From: an uncultured Bacilli bacterium | GTDB taxonomy: Bacteria > Bacillota_I > Bacilli_A > RF39 > UBA660 | Reading direction: 5' to 3' | Assembly: GCA_934130175.1 (NCBI GenBank) | Contig: CAKOXP010000007.1 | Coordinates: forward strand, 1 to 64,000 | Length of the DNA: 64,000 nt | Notes under the pieces: generated by a model | Database searches by the model: none | Told to the model about the DNA's origin: nothing | What the model saw: only the letters and a program-made list of their open reading frames with translations | Made by a program: the position numbers and the translations under genes | Shown here: one piece after another, positions 27,524 through 37,115 of the stretch | Numbering within the stretch: the first letter of the stretch is position 1 | Layout of the letters: each line of letters opens with the position of its first letter

Positions 27524-27548
27524 AAAAAATAGGATTATTTCCTATTTT
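27522..27548 (-). terminator. Terminator after the GtrB-like gene at 27535
   Basis: A 9-bp stem AAAATAGGA / TCCTATTTT followed by a T-run on the minus strand, with the stop codon of the glycosyltransferase gene in the loop. Confidence 0.8.
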
Positions 27549-28488
27549 TTGTGTTGATTAGTATATATTCAAATAATTGTCTATGTTTTTTTGCAACTAC
27601 TTCTAAAACAATTCCACATGATAGTGAAATTAATGATATCATTAACATAAATCCTGAAAAAATTAATGTTGGGAATCTTGCTACTAAACCAGTCTTAAAA
27701 TATTCATAAAAAACTGGTGCTCCAAAGCAGATAGATATTACTAAAAATAACAAGCTTATGATTCCAAAAAATACCATAGGTTTATATTCTTTAAATAGTC
27801 TTGCAATTGTTTTTAAAACTTTAAATCCATCACTGTATGTATTTAATTTGGATACAGATCCACTTGGTCTATCCCTATACTCAACTGGAATTTCTTCAAC
27901 ATACATATTTTTATCTAATGCATGAATTGTCATTTCATTTTCTATTTCAAATCCCTTTGATAGTACAGGAAAGGTCTTTACAAAATCATAACTAAAAGCT
28001 CTATAACCTGTCATAATATCATTTATATGTCCTTTAAATAATGAATTAATAAGCAATCTTACAAGCCTATTGCCTAGATTATGAAATGGTCTTTTATTTT
28101 CTGTAAAATAAGTAGATGATAGTCTATCACCAACCACCATATCAGCACCTTTATTTAAGACTAATTCGCACATTTCCCTTGCGTTTTCCTTAGGATATGT
28201 ATCATCACCATCTATCATTAAATAACAATCAGCATCAATATCTTTAAACATACTTCTAATTACATTACCTTTTCCTTGTCTATATTCATATTTGACTATA
28301 GCGCCTGCTTTTCTTGCTATTTCATCAGTACCATCAGTACTATTATTATCATATACATAAATATCTGCTCCAGGTAAAACTTCTCTATAATCTTTGACAA
28401 CTTTTTCTATTGTTTTACTTTCATTATAGCATGGAATTAAAACTGCTATTTTTTTATCACTTAATAAATTTTTACTATTTTTCTTCAT
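27535..28488 (-). CDS. Polyprenyl-phosphate glycosyltransferase (GT2, DPM1/GtrB-like)
   Basis: The product has 317 residues. It has IAVLIPCYNESKTIEKV, VYDNNSTDGTDE, MIDGDDTYP as the metal-binding motif, GDRLSSTYF and MTGYRAFSYDF, then two C-terminal membrane segments. This is the subgroup of dolichyl/undecaprenyl-phosphate mannose- or glucose-synthase-like enzymes with NNSTDGT. The start is ATG with AGGAG upstream, 15 bases after the GtrA gene. Together with GtrA (28504) and the two GT-C-like proteins (28926, 30595) it makes a complete three-component glycosylation module. Confidence 0.92.
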   Translation of the reverse strand: MKKNSKNLLSDKKIAVLIPCYNESKTIEKVVKDYREVLPGADIYVYDNNSTDGTDEIARKAGAIVKYEYRQGKGNVIRSMFKDIDADCYLMIDGDDTYPKENAREMCELVLNKGADMVVGDRLSSTYFTENKRPFHNLGNRLVRLLINSLFKGHINDIMTGYRAFSYDFVKTFPVLSKGFEIENEMTIHALDKNMYVEEIPVEYRDRPSGSVSKLNTYSDGFKVLKTIARLFKEYKPMVFFGIISLLFLVISICFGAPVFYEYFKTGLVARFPTLIFSGFMLMISLISLSCGIVLEVVAKKHRQLFEYILINTKNRK

Positions 28489-28503
28489 TATTTACTCCTT
28501 AAA

Positions 28504-28902
28504 TTATACTTTATCATTTTTTTCTAAAAATAATTTTCTTGTAATAAAATTATAACACATTACTACAGCTGTAGCGAATATTTTTGAAATCATGTAATAT
28601 ATACCAAACTTTTTATCCATTATCCACATAATTAATTCATTTATTCCAAGACCTACTATACTCAATACTATAAATACAACTAACTCTGTTGTTTTACTAT
28701 TTTTTTCTTTGTCTACATCAAATACCCATTTAACACTAGCTATATAATTAAATATAACTGATATGGTAAATGATATTGCAGCAGATATTAAAACTGGAAT
28801 CTTAAATATTTCTGTTAATATAACCATTATACCATAATCTATCGCAAAAGCAATTACCCCAACAATACCAAATTTTAATAATTGATTAAATACTTTTTTC
28901 AT
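28504..28902 (-). CDS. GtrA family membrane protein, probable lipid-linked sugar flippase
   Basis: The product has 132 residues with four membrane segments, the standard GtrA length. Conserved start FNQLLKFGIVGVIAFAIDYG, middle FNYIASVKWVFDVDKE and end YNFITRKLFLF-like motif (YNFITRKLFLEK). GtrA proteins are thought to move undecaprenyl-phosphate sugars across the membrane. It sits directly between the GT-C gene at 28926 and the GtrB-like gene at 27535, the textbook arrangement. Confidence 0.92.
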   Translation of the reverse strand: MKKVFNQLLKFGIVGVIAFAIDYGIMVILTEIFKIPVLISAAISFTISVIFNYIASVKWVFDVDKEKNSKTTELVVFIVLSIVGLGINELIMWIMDKKFGIYYMISKIFATAVVMCYNFITRKLFLEKNDKV

Positions 28903-28925
28903 ATTTCATACCTCTACTATAAATA

Positions 28926-30590
28926 CTATTTTAATATATTTTTATTTAGTTTATAAAAACTAATAATATTACTATTGAATATTTTATACGAATAAATATG
29001 TTCATATTTACTCATATCTATATATGAATAAACTGAATTATTTAAACTATATATTATTTTATTTTCTTTTAGATATTTTTCTATATTATCATCAGTTACT
29101 ACTATTATTTTATCTTTTAAATATTTACTCGAATTAGTACATATATCAGTAATTATCCTATTATTAAATCCGCTACCATATAAATATATATGGCCATCGT
29201 CATTTACTTCATATTTTGATGATTTTTCAAGTTTATGTAATGCATCTATCGAAGTAACATTATAGTAATCCAATTCATATGTGTGTGAAAGATTATTTCT
29301 ACCAGCTAGTATATTATAATATGCTGTATTTGCAACACCATACTTAAATAGATAAAATATATTTATTACAATTGTAATTATTACAATACTATAGAAAATA
29401 TATACTAATTTTTTTTCTTTTATATTTAATATATAGTTAATAGAAAATGATGAGAATATAATAATTAAACCATATAGGAAATAAAAATGTCTCCACCCGT
29501 TATAAATATTAGGTTTAGAGGTAATTGCTATCATAAATGGAACTAAGAATATTATAAATATTATCAAATATGAATATTCTTGAAAACTAATTTTTCTATT
29601 TTTTATTGATTTTACAAATCTGATAAAAAATAATATTAAAGAAAGTAAATATAAGATTATTAAAATAATTGGCAAAGTGATAGTCATCATTTTTGGTAAG
29701 TAATACCATGGTAATGGATTACTATCATGATTGTATCTTACTCCTTCAAACAAAACTGTAATTGAGCCTCTAAAATTAACACTATTTGTTAAACAATAAT
29801 TTACATAATCAAATAATTTAAAACTACCTGTTCCCCATATAGCTGGTGTTAATATAATAAACAACACTACTGACATAACTGCCGCCAATAGTCCACATAA
29901 AAAATTATGTTTATTCCACTTTTTTTCAATGGATGTATGGATAATATATCCAACACCTAGTATAAATAAGAAAAATAATCCAAGTATTTTAATATTACAA
30001 ACGAAGGCACTAACTATTGCAAATGCTACTGCATATCTATATCTTTTTTCTTTTATAAATTTAAGACCATAATATATCATTATGATTAATAACGACATTA
30101 ATATAATATCTTTGTTATTATGTAAACTATCTATTAATATTCTTGGTGATATAAAATATAATAATGTTGAAATAATAGAAACTTTTTTTGATTTGAATAG
30201 ATATATTGTCAACTTATAAATAAAGATAGTACCTAGAAAAAATATTAAATATGTATATAGATGCCATAAAATCGATGTATAATGCATCGAATAATTTCTT
30301 AAAGTAAGAACAGGAGTAAATAAGTAATAAGGAGCCATTCCATGATCTTTTTCACTACTTTCACTTATAGATATTATTCCTTTTTCATTCAATGAATCGC
30401 TTAACTCTTCTAAACCTGATAATTCAAAATAATCTTTTACATTACCTAGTAATATATTTTGTTCTAAATTTTCATCAAAGTTACCATTTATATGTGGAAT
30501 GAAACATAGTCCTATTAAAAACAGTATTAAAAAAATTCCAATCAAAAGATACTTATATTTATTTTTTAAAAATTTATATACTTTTTGCAT
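28926..30590 (-). CDS. Polytopic GT-C glycosyltransferase-like protein (GT39/ArnT-like)
   Basis: The product has 554 residues from the ATG at 30590, which has AGAGGT six bases upstream; the ATG at 30605 contains that site and is rejected. There are about eleven membrane segments. The first outer loop has FDENLEQNILL, an acidic motif as in protein O-mannosyltransferase/ArnT families, and KDHGMAPYYLFTP follows. The last 100 residues form an outer domain. It probably transfers a sugar from a polyprenyl phosphate to the wall polymer on the outer face. The gap to the upstream gene is four bases. Confidence 0.8.
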   Translation of the reverse strand: MQKVYKFLKNKYKYLLIGIFLILFLIGLCFIPHINGNFDENLEQNILLGNVKDYFELSGLEELSDSLNEKGIISISESSEKDHGMAPYYLFTPVLTLRNYSMHYTSILWHLYTYLIFFLGTIFIYKLTIYLFKSKKVSIISTLLYFISPRILIDSLHNNKDIILMSLLIIMIYYGLKFIKEKRYRYAVAFAIVSAFVCNIKILGLFFLFILGVGYIIHTSIEKKWNKHNFLCGLLAAVMSVVLFIILTPAIWGTGSFKLFDYVNYCLTNSVNFRGSITVLFEGVRYNHDSNPLPWYYLPKMMTITLPIILIILYLLSLILFFIRFVKSIKNRKISFQEYSYLIIFIIFLVPFMIAITSKPNIYNGWRHFYFLYGLIIIFSSFSINYILNIKEKKLVYIFYSIVIITIVINIFYLFKYGVANTAYYNILAGRNNLSHTYELDYYNVTSIDALHKLEKSSKYEVNDDGHIYLYGSGFNNRIITDICTNSSKYLKDKIIVVTDDNIEKYLKENKIIYSLNNSVYSYIDMSKYEHIYSYKIFNSNIISFYKLNKNILK

Positions 30591-30594
30591 TTTT

Positions 30595-32709
30595 CTACCT
30601 CTCATATACTTCTAAATTTAATATTTGTAATGCTATAAACTCATTTACTTCTTCTTCACCATTATAAAGCTTTAGAAGTAATTTTTCATTATCATTTAAA
30701 TTAATATTTACATCATATTTATGTAAATTACCATTTTGATTAGTTAACTCATAACTATCTAAGACAATTTCACTATCTTTTGATTTTTTGACCAATTTCA
30801 GTGTTAAACTATCAAAAGATACTTTCTTCATATATTTACCAATACCTGCGTAAAATTTAACATTATAATCAGTATTGTTTTTTAATTTAAAATCATAGGT
30901 TTTAACTATTTCCATTCTATTGTTTTTACTTCCATTATTTTTTTCTATCCTAAACACATATATAAAATTATCAGTATCAGTAAAATCAAAATTATAAACC
31001 CCTTTAATTCCTGTTATATAATATTTTTTATTATTAATTGTTTCAATAAAATTATCAAGATCAACCGAATCAACTAATGTATATATTTTTGTATTTTTTC
31101 TAAAATAACTGTTAAATATTTTTTGTGTTTTCTTATTTGAGACCCCATTAGTAATTGAAACCATTGGAATATCATCACTTATTAATTCTGCAAATCCAGA
31201 ATTTGCTTGAGATATTGCCATTACAGAATTTTTTTCAAATTTAATCGTTTTGGAATTATTAAATTTTAATGATTTTTTAATATTATATTTGTATGAATAA
31301 ATATCATGAGAGAATATATTATTAAATGTCCAAAATTGAGCATCAACAACATATTTATCATAGGAATATTTATAATTAAAAATCAATGAAACTGCGACAA
31401 TAATTGCCATTATGTACTTTTTACTTTTAATATTATCATATAAAAATAAATAAGTAGAAATATTACCTAATACTAAAACAACTAATCCGTATCTAGTATA
31501 TCCTAGCATAAAATTTGACCATATTAAATAACTAAAAAATGTAATAAAGTAAAATAATGTTTTTTCATTGTAAGTTTTGTTCTTTCTCACAACTATTTCA
31601 TATAATTTTTTTAATAAATAAATAAAACATATAATATAACCTATTCCCCACATAGGTTCAACTATTGCAGCATCATATGCCCTTCCTGGATAAAAAAACA
31701 TATATACTGGCCAGATTAAATATTCAATAAATGTTTTTGGTCCAAAGCGGTTATCCATCCAATTTGATAAACTATAATAACTAGATTTAAAAATAGAATT
31801 ATAAAATGGGAAAACCGGATTACCTGTTGATATCCAGGTATAAAAGACATAAATAAAAATAACAAAAATAAAACACGAAATTATAGATAATATATCTTTT
31901 AACTTTAAATATTTAAATATTTTTCTATTTTTTAAAATATATATAATAAATAAATAGATTATTAGTATTGCATTTGATATTTTTGAAACGAACGCAAATC
32001 CAACAAGAAAACCAATATATAATAATTGTTTTATATCATAATCTTCTTTATTTATTATTTTTTTACCAAATATGCAAACTATAAATAATTCAAGTAAGAA
32101 AATAATCGATACATTATCTACGTAATAACTGTCAATAAGTTCAATAATTGAAAGTGATATAGTTGATAATAATGACAATATTGATATTATTAAATTATTA
32201 TTTTTAGTATTCTTAATAAAATGGGAAAAAATATTTTTTATTTGATAATAAATAACTATCAGAATCCCATATTGAAGTATTGTCCCTAATCTATAGCCTA
32301 AAAAAAACCTGAATAAATAGAATAATCGATCTGTGAATGCATATGTAAATGAATTTATGTTTTTACTTGGGAAAAAATCTCCAAATATTTTATCAGAAAA
32401 TGGATTTTCCTGTAAAAACAAATGGTAATTTAATGTATCAAAAGTTCTATCAGGAAAAACAATTGTTATAATTGCAAAAAAAGCAATTACAATAAAAAAT
32501 ATAGAATCATATTTATTAATATCATTTTTTATAGTAATTTTTTCTTTTAAGATGAAGAACATTATACTATATAATACCATACTAATTAATAAACTATATA
32601 TATATTTAAGATTAAATATATACGTAATATAGTCTGTAAAAAGGACTATAAAAGATATAGATAAAAATATAATCATAAAAATGTTAATACTAATTTTCTT
32701 TTTTTTCAT
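30595..32709 (-). CDS. Large polytopic membrane protein, GT-C-like, with C-terminal outer domain
   Basis: The product has 704 residues with about twelve membrane segments in the first 480 and a beta-rich hydrophilic domain of about 220 residues at the end, likely outside the cell. The first outer loop has FPDRTFDTLNYHLFLQ, where FDTLNYH is typical of a group of uncharacterised GT-C-like proteins. I cannot name the substrate. The start is ATG with AGGAG upstream. It is the first gene of a unit ending at the terminator 27522-27548 and may use the lipid-linked sugar made by the GtrB-like enzyme of that unit. Confidence 0.75.
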   Translation of the reverse strand: MKKKKISINIFMIIFLSISFIVLFTDYITYIFNLKYIYSLLISMVLYSIMFFILKEKITIKNDINKYDSIFFIVIAFFAIITIVFPDRTFDTLNYHLFLQENPFSDKIFGDFFPSKNINSFTYAFTDRLFYLFRFFLGYRLGTILQYGILIVIYYQIKNIFSHFIKNTKNNNLIISILSLLSTISLSIIELIDSYYVDNVSIIFLLELFIVCIFGKKIINKEDYDIKQLLYIGFLVGFAFVSKISNAILIIYLFIIYILKNRKIFKYLKLKDILSIISCFIFVIFIYVFYTWISTGNPVFPFYNSIFKSSYYSLSNWMDNRFGPKTFIEYLIWPVYMFFYPGRAYDAAIVEPMWGIGYIICFIYLLKKLYEIVVRKNKTYNEKTLFYFITFFSYLIWSNFMLGYTRYGLVVLVLGNISTYLFLYDNIKSKKYIMAIIVAVSLIFNYKYSYDKYVVDAQFWTFNNIFSHDIYSYKYNIKKSLKFNNSKTIKFEKNSVMAISQANSGFAELISDDIPMVSITNGVSNKKTQKIFNSYFRKNTKIYTLVDSVDLDNFIETINNKKYYITGIKGVYNFDFTDTDNFIYVFRIEKNNGSKNNRMEIVKTYDFKLKNNTDYNVKFYAGIGKYMKKVSFDSLTLKLVKKSKDSEIVLDSYELTNQNGNLHKYDVNINLNDNEKLLLKLYNGEEEVNEFIALQILNLEVYER

Positions 32710-32782
32710 AAATATAAATACTCCTATTGTGACTTTTGTCTTTAATTAAAATTTTATCATATATAAACAGATTTTAGAAGAA

Positions 32783-33649
32783 TTATTGATTATTTATATA
32801 TTTACTTAATTCTTTTGTAACTACTTTATAACCATCATCTGATAAATGTAGTCCTTCTCTTGTATATTCGAGTTTCATATTACCATCCTCATCTATTAAT
32901 TTATCATACATATTGATATAGGTAACGTTTTCCGTTTTATCTGCAAATTTTTTTAACGTTTTATTTATACTAATTATTTTTTCATTTTTTCTTCCATGAA
33001 CCATAGAATGACTTATTTTTTCATTATCGGTATCATTAACAGGATAAATAGATTCTAAATAAATGTCACAATTTGGTCTATTCTTTTTTATATTAGTTAC
33101 AAGTTTTTTGATACACTCTTCTATTACATATTCATCTCTATAAGGAACATCATTAGTACCAATAAGCAAAAATACTTTAGTTGGATTATATCTATAAATT
33201 CTTTCATATGAATTATCTAAAATATCATTTACTGTATTTCCATCTATTCCACTATTCACTACATGAATTTCATCCTTATAATACTTTTCTAAATTATATT
33301 GATAGGTAATTGAATCTCCAACAAATACAATATTTTCATCACCTAAGGTTTTAACTACTTTTTTAGTAATGGTTTTAGGTTCAAAAGTTTCATACTTATA
33401 AATATAAATAAAGCTTAATGTTGACATAAAAAACAAAAGTATTATTAATAACAGTACTACAACTTTATACTTGTTTTTACTTTTTTCTAAAATTAGGAGT
33501 TCTTTCTTTAATTTAATTATTTCATTTTTTCTTCTATATAATTTTTTTTCATTTTCTAATTCATCTTCTATTTTTTTAGAATCAAAATTAAATTTTTGTT
33601 GCATAGTTAAACTTAAATCTGTTTCTTTGTTTTTGACGCTTTTTTCCAT
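32783..33649 (-). CDS. Membrane-anchored SGNH/GDSL esterase
   Basis: The product has 288 residues. A basic, coiled-coil cytosolic part (about 1-58) is followed by one membrane segment (about 60-82) and an outer SGNH hydrolase domain. Block I is FVGDSITYQ with the nucleophile serine, block II has NSGIDG, block III is LLIGTNDV, and block V is REGLHLSDDGY. In block V the usual catalytic Asp three residues before the His is replaced by Glu. Such enzymes add or remove acetyl groups on wall polysaccharides; the neighbouring acyltransferase gene fits this. Start ATG with AGAGGG upstream, single-gene unit. Confidence 0.88.
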   Translation of the reverse strand: MEKSVKNKETDLSLTMQQKFNFDSKKIEDELENEKKLYRRKNEIIKLKKELLILEKSKNKYKVVVLLLIILLFFMSTLSFIYIYKYETFEPKTITKKVVKTLGDENIVFVGDSITYQYNLEKYYKDEIHVVNSGIDGNTVNDILDNSYERIYRYNPTKVFLLIGTNDVPYRDEYVIEECIKKLVTNIKKNRPNCDIYLESIYPVNDTDNEKISHSMVHGRKNEKIISINKTLKKFADKTENVTYINMYDKLIDEDGNMKLEYTREGLHLSDDGYKVVTKELSKYINNQ

Positions 33650-33673
33650 AATATCCCTCTTTTTTACATAAGT

Positions 33674-33679
33674 ATTATA
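33674..33679 (-). promoter_or_regulatory. Extended -10 promoter of the SGNH esterase gene
   Basis: TATAAT with TG one base upstream (TGTTATAAT), 24 bases before the ATG at 33649. The -35 region falls in the T-rich tail of the preceding terminator. Confidence 0.6.
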
Positions 33680-33695
33680 ACATTTTACTAAAAAT

Positions 33696-33721
33696 AAAAA
33701 AAGACTTAATCTTTATAAGCC
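33696..33721 (-). terminator. Terminator of the Wzy-rhamnose operon
   Basis: A 6-bp stem GGCTTA / TAAGTC (one G-T pair) with a seven-base loop and seven T following on the minus strand. The rfbB stop codon (33706-33708) is in the stem. Confidence 0.65.
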
Positions 33722-34710
33722 TCTTTGTATTCTCCTGATAAGATATTATCTATCCAATCAGTATTTTCTAAATACCAATCAATAGTTTCTTTAATACCAT
33801 CTTCAAATGTATATGTTCTAGTCCATCCTAATTCTTTTTCTACTTTAGATGAATCTATCGCGTATCTTAGATCATGACCTTTTCTATCACTAACAAACTC
33901 TATTAAATCTTCACTTTTACCAAGTTGTTTTAAAATTGTTTTTACGATAGTTAGATTAGTTCTTTCAGAGTGTCCTCCAAGATTATATACTTCTCCAACA
34001 CGACCATTTCTAACAATTAAATCAACTCCTATATTATGATCGATTACATGAATCCAATCACGAACATTTTCACCTGTTCCATATACTGGAATTTTTTCAT
34101 TTTTTAGAGCTTTTGAAATAACAACAGGTATTAATTTTTCTGGAAATTGGTATGGTCCATAGTTATTAGAACAACGACTGATAGTTACTGGAAGACCATA
34201 AGTTCTATAGTATGCTCCTACTAATAAATCAGCACTTGCCTTACTTGTTGAATATGGACTTGATGTATGAATTGGAGTATTTTCTGTAAATAATAAATCA
34301 GGTCTATCAAGTGGTAAATCTCCATATACTTCATCAGTTGAAACTTGATGATATCTTTTTACATTATACTTTAATGATGCATCCATAAGTACTTGAGTTC
34401 CAATAATATTAGTTGTTAAAAATATACCTGGATTTTTGATAGAATTATCTACGTGAGACTCAGCTGCAAAGTTAATTACAACATCGAATTTTTCATCATT
34501 AAACAATTTATCTATAAAATCTCTATCAGTAATATCTCCATGAACAAATTTATAATTATCTTTTCCTTCTAGATCTTTAATATTATTATAATTTCCTGCA
34601 TAAGTTAACGCATCTAAGCAAACAAAATCATCTTCAGGATACTTATTAACTACATAATGCATATAGTTGCTTCCAATAAATCCTGCTCCTCCTGTTACTA
34701 AAAATTTCAT
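33706..34710 (-). CDS. rfbB: dTDP-glucose 4,6-dehydratase
   Basis: The product has 334 residues from the ATG at 34710 with AGGAGG upstream; an in-frame TTG at 34749 would overlap the end of rfbD and is rejected. It is an extended short-chain dehydrogenase with the NAD-binding FLVTGGAGFIGSNY, the active-site STDEVYGDL and SPYSTSKASAD (Tyr-xxx-Lys), and the substrate motif NNYGPYQFPEK. It makes dTDP-4-keto-6-deoxyglucose, the second step of dTDP-rhamnose synthesis. It is the last gene of the rfbA-C-D-B set. Confidence 0.97.
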   Translation of the reverse strand: MKFLVTGGAGFIGSNYMHYVVNKYPEDDFVCLDALTYAGNYNNIKDLEGKDNYKFVHGDITDRDFIDKLFNDEKFDVVINFAAESHVDNSIKNPGIFLTTNIIGTQVLMDASLKYNVKRYHQVSTDEVYGDLPLDRPDLLFTENTPIHTSSPYSTSKASADLLVGAYYRTYGLPVTISRCSNNYGPYQFPEKLIPVVISKALKNEKIPVYGTGENVRDWIHVIDHNIGVDLIVRNGRVGEVYNLGGHSERTNLTIVKTILKQLGKSEDLIEFVSDRKGHDLRYAIDSSKVEKELGWTRTYTFEDGIKETIDWYLENTDWIDNILSGEYKEAYKD

Positions 34711-34721
34711 AAATCCTCCTA

Positions 34722-35651
34722 TTATCTTTTCTTTACTAATTCCTTGCAATACCTATCAGTAGCATCTTTCCAACTTGGTAACATTTCAAATCCTGCTTCA
34801 ATAAGCTTTTCTTTTGAAAGTTTAGAGTTTCTTGGACGATATGCTTGTTTTGTACCAGTTAATTCTAAATACTCTTCTGTTGTTACAGGGTTAACTTTTG
34901 TTGATTTTCCATTACTTTCAAATATATATTTAGCAAATTCTGCCCAAGAACAATATCCTTCATTATTTACATGATATGTTCCATATTTATCAGAATGTGC
35001 CATATCAATTAGTAATCTTGATAAATCAACTGTATATGTAGGACTTCCTACTTGATCATCTACTACGTTTAACTCATCGTGATTTTCTGATAGTTTTAAC
35101 ATAGTTTTAATGAAATTATTCCCATTAATTCCAAATACCCATGAAATTCTTGTAATAAAGTGATTTGGATTGCGTCTTACTTCTTGTTCACCTTCGTATT
35201 TAGTTACACCATAAACACTCATTGGATTTACTTGATCATCTTCAGTATATAATCCTTCTTTTTTACCATCAAAAACATAATCAGTTGACATATATATAAT
35301 TTTTGCTCCAACCTCAATAGAAGCATCTGTTATATTTCTTGTACCAAAAACATTAACATTTCTAACTAAGTCTTCCATATCTTCTGCTTTATCAACTGCA
35401 GTCCATGCTGCACAATGTAAAATTACATCTGGTTTTTCCATAGTTATAACTTTATTAACAGCGTCTTTTGAAGTTATATCTAAAGGAACATACTTAATAT
35501 TTGTTGCATTCATCAAATCAATTGAAGCTTGATTATTTTCACCTAGTTCTCCTAAATCAGATACAGTAATATCTAATTCACCTCTTTTAGCAAGTTCTCT
35601 TACTAAGTCATATCCTAGTTGTCCTTTATATCCAGTAATAAAATATTTCAT
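34722..35651 (-). CDS. rfbD: dTDP-4-dehydrorhamnose reductase
   Basis: The product has 309 residues. FITGYKGQLGYDL binds NADPH, MSTDYVFDGKKEGLYTE and VYGVTKYEGE contain the active-site residues. It reduces dTDP-4-keto-rhamnose to dTDP-rhamnose, the final step. The ATG shares one base with the rfbC stop codon (TAATG), so translation is coupled. Confidence 0.97.
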   Translation of the reverse strand: MKYFITGYKGQLGYDLVRELAKRGELDITVSDLGELGENNQASIDLMNATNIKYVPLDITSKDAVNKVITMEKPDVILHCAAWTAVDKAEDMEDLVRNVNVFGTRNITDASIEVGAKIIYMSTDYVFDGKKEGLYTEDDQVNPMSVYGVTKYEGEQEVRRNPNHFITRISWVFGINGNNFIKTMLKLSENHDELNVVDDQVGSPTYTVDLSRLLIDMAHSDKYGTYHVNNEGYCSWAEFAKYIFESNGKSTKVNPVTTEEYLELTGTKQAYRPRNSKLSKEKLIEAGFEMLPSWKDATDRYCKELVKKR

Positions 35652-36223
35652 TATTTATTCCTCCTAAATCTAGTTTTACATTTTTTTAAAGTTTCACGAT
35701 TAACATCTTTTTCTGAAAGAAGTGGTTTATCTATACCATATTCTTCGAATATTTCTTCCCAATTAATTCCTAATTCTGGATCATTCCAAAGAATTCCACC
35801 TTCTAATTCAGGCGCATAATCATTATCAATTAAATATTGAAAAACAGTATTATCTTCTAAAGATACAAATCCATGAGCAAATCCACGTGGTACAAATAAT
35901 TGTCTATTATTATCTGGTGTTAATAAAACACTTGTCCACTTTCCAAATGATGGTGAATCTTCTCTCATATCAACAACAACATCAATTGCAGATCCACTAA
36001 TTACTTCAACAATTTTTGCTTGACACTTAGGATCTTTTTGGAAATGAAGCCCACGAACAACTCCTTTACTACTTTTACTACGATTAGCTTGAACAACACG
36101 TTCAAATCCTAACTCATCTAAATTTTTTTGGATAAAATATGGCGAAAAATAACCTCTATCATCTCCAAATCTATCTGGTTCTAAAATATAACAATCTAAT
36201 AAATTTGTTTCTATCTTTTTCAT
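35651..36223 (-). CDS. rfbC: dTDP-4-dehydrorhamnose 3,5-epimerase
   Basis: The product has 190 residues, a cupin-fold epimerase. RGLHFQKDPKCQAKIV contains the catalytic His, VDMREDSPSFGKW and FVPRGFAHGFVSLED are conserved, and YAPELEGGILWNDPELGI closes the domain. It epimerises the keto sugar at C3 and C5, the third step of dTDP-rhamnose synthesis. Start ATG with AGGAGAG upstream. Confidence 0.97.
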   Translation of the reverse strand: MKKIETNLLDCYILEPDRFGDDRGYFSPYFIQKNLDELGFERVVQANRSKSSKGVVRGLHFQKDPKCQAKIVEVISGSAIDVVVDMREDSPSFGKWTSVLLTPDNNRQLFVPRGFAHGFVSLEDNTVFQYLIDNDYAPELEGGILWNDPELGINWEEIFEEYGIDKPLLSEKDVNRETLKKCKTRFRRNK

Positions 36224-36234
36224 AAAAATCTCTC

Positions 36235-37113
36235 CTATCTTGCTTCATCTACTACTTTTTGTAAATATTTACCATAGCTATTTTTCTTTAGAATTTTTGC
36301 TCTTATCTCTAATTGTTCAGTTGTAATCCATCCCTTATAATAGGCAATTTGTTCTGGACAACATATAATCTTGTCTTTTAGTCTTTCTAAAGACTTAATC
36401 ATATTAGCAGCATCTAGTTGACTATCAAAAGTACCTGTATCAAACCAAGTAAATCCTTCTCCTAGTTTTTCTGCTTTTAAGTTTCCTTCTTGTAAATAGA
36501 AATCATTTAAAGTAGTTATTTCTAATTCTCCTCTTGCTGAAGGTTTTACTTTTTTAGCTTTTTTACTAACTCCTTTAGGATAGAAGTATAATCCTGTAAT
36601 AGCATAATTTGATTTTGGATTTTCTGGTTTTTCTTCTACACTAAGTACATTGTTATTACTATCTAGTTCCATAATTCCAAATCTTTCTGGATCTCTTACT
36701 TGGTTTCCAAAGATTGTTGCTTTTCCATTAACTGCATTAACTTTTGCTTTTTCTAACATTTCTGTAAAGCCATTCCCATAGAAAATATTATCACCTAATA
36801 TCATGGCACACTCTTCATCACCAATAAATTCTTCTCCTAAGATAAATGCTTGAGCAAGTCCATCAGGTGAAGGTTGAATAATATATTCTAGATTAATTCC
36901 AAATTGTTTTCCATCTTTTAATAGTTTTTTAAAACCACTTTGATCTTCTTCTGTTGTAATTACTAAGATATCTTTAATGCCCGCTAACATAAGTGTTGCT
37001 AAAGGATAATAAATCATTGGCTTATCATATATTGGCATTAATTGTTTACTAATTCCTTCTGTTATAGGGTAAAGTCTAGTACCTGACCCTCCTGCTAAAA
37101 TAATTCCTTTCAT
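36235..37113 (-). CDS. rfbA: Glucose-1-phosphate thymidylyltransferase
   Basis: The product has 292 residues, the standard RmlA length. ILAGGSGTRLYPITEGISKQ is the nucleotide-binding loop, MPIYDKPMIYYPL follows, then ILGDNIFYGNG and GFTWFDTGTFDSQLDA. It activates glucose-1-phosphate with dTTP to dTDP-glucose, the committed step. Start ATG with GGAGGT upstream, three bases after the GT2 gene. Confidence 0.97.
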   Translation of the reverse strand: MKGIILAGGSGTRLYPITEGISKQLMPIYDKPMIYYPLATLMLAGIKDILVITTEEDQSGFKKLLKDGKQFGINLEYIIQPSPDGLAQAFILGEEFIGDEECAMILGDNIFYGNGFTEMLEKAKVNAVNGKATIFGNQVRDPERFGIMELDSNNNVLSVEEKPENPKSNYAITGLYFYPKGVSKKAKKVKPSARGELEITTLNDFYLQEGNLKAEKLGEGFTWFDTGTFDSQLDAANMIKSLERLKDKIICCPEQIAYYKGWITTEQLEIRAKILKKNSYGKYLQKVVDEAR

Positions 37114-37115
37114 CT

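Noticed and set aside
34710..34749. Longer rfbB frame from TTG at 34749
   Set aside because: It would overlap the end of rfbD and lacks a binding site; AGGAGG precedes the ATG at 34710, where the conserved protein starts.
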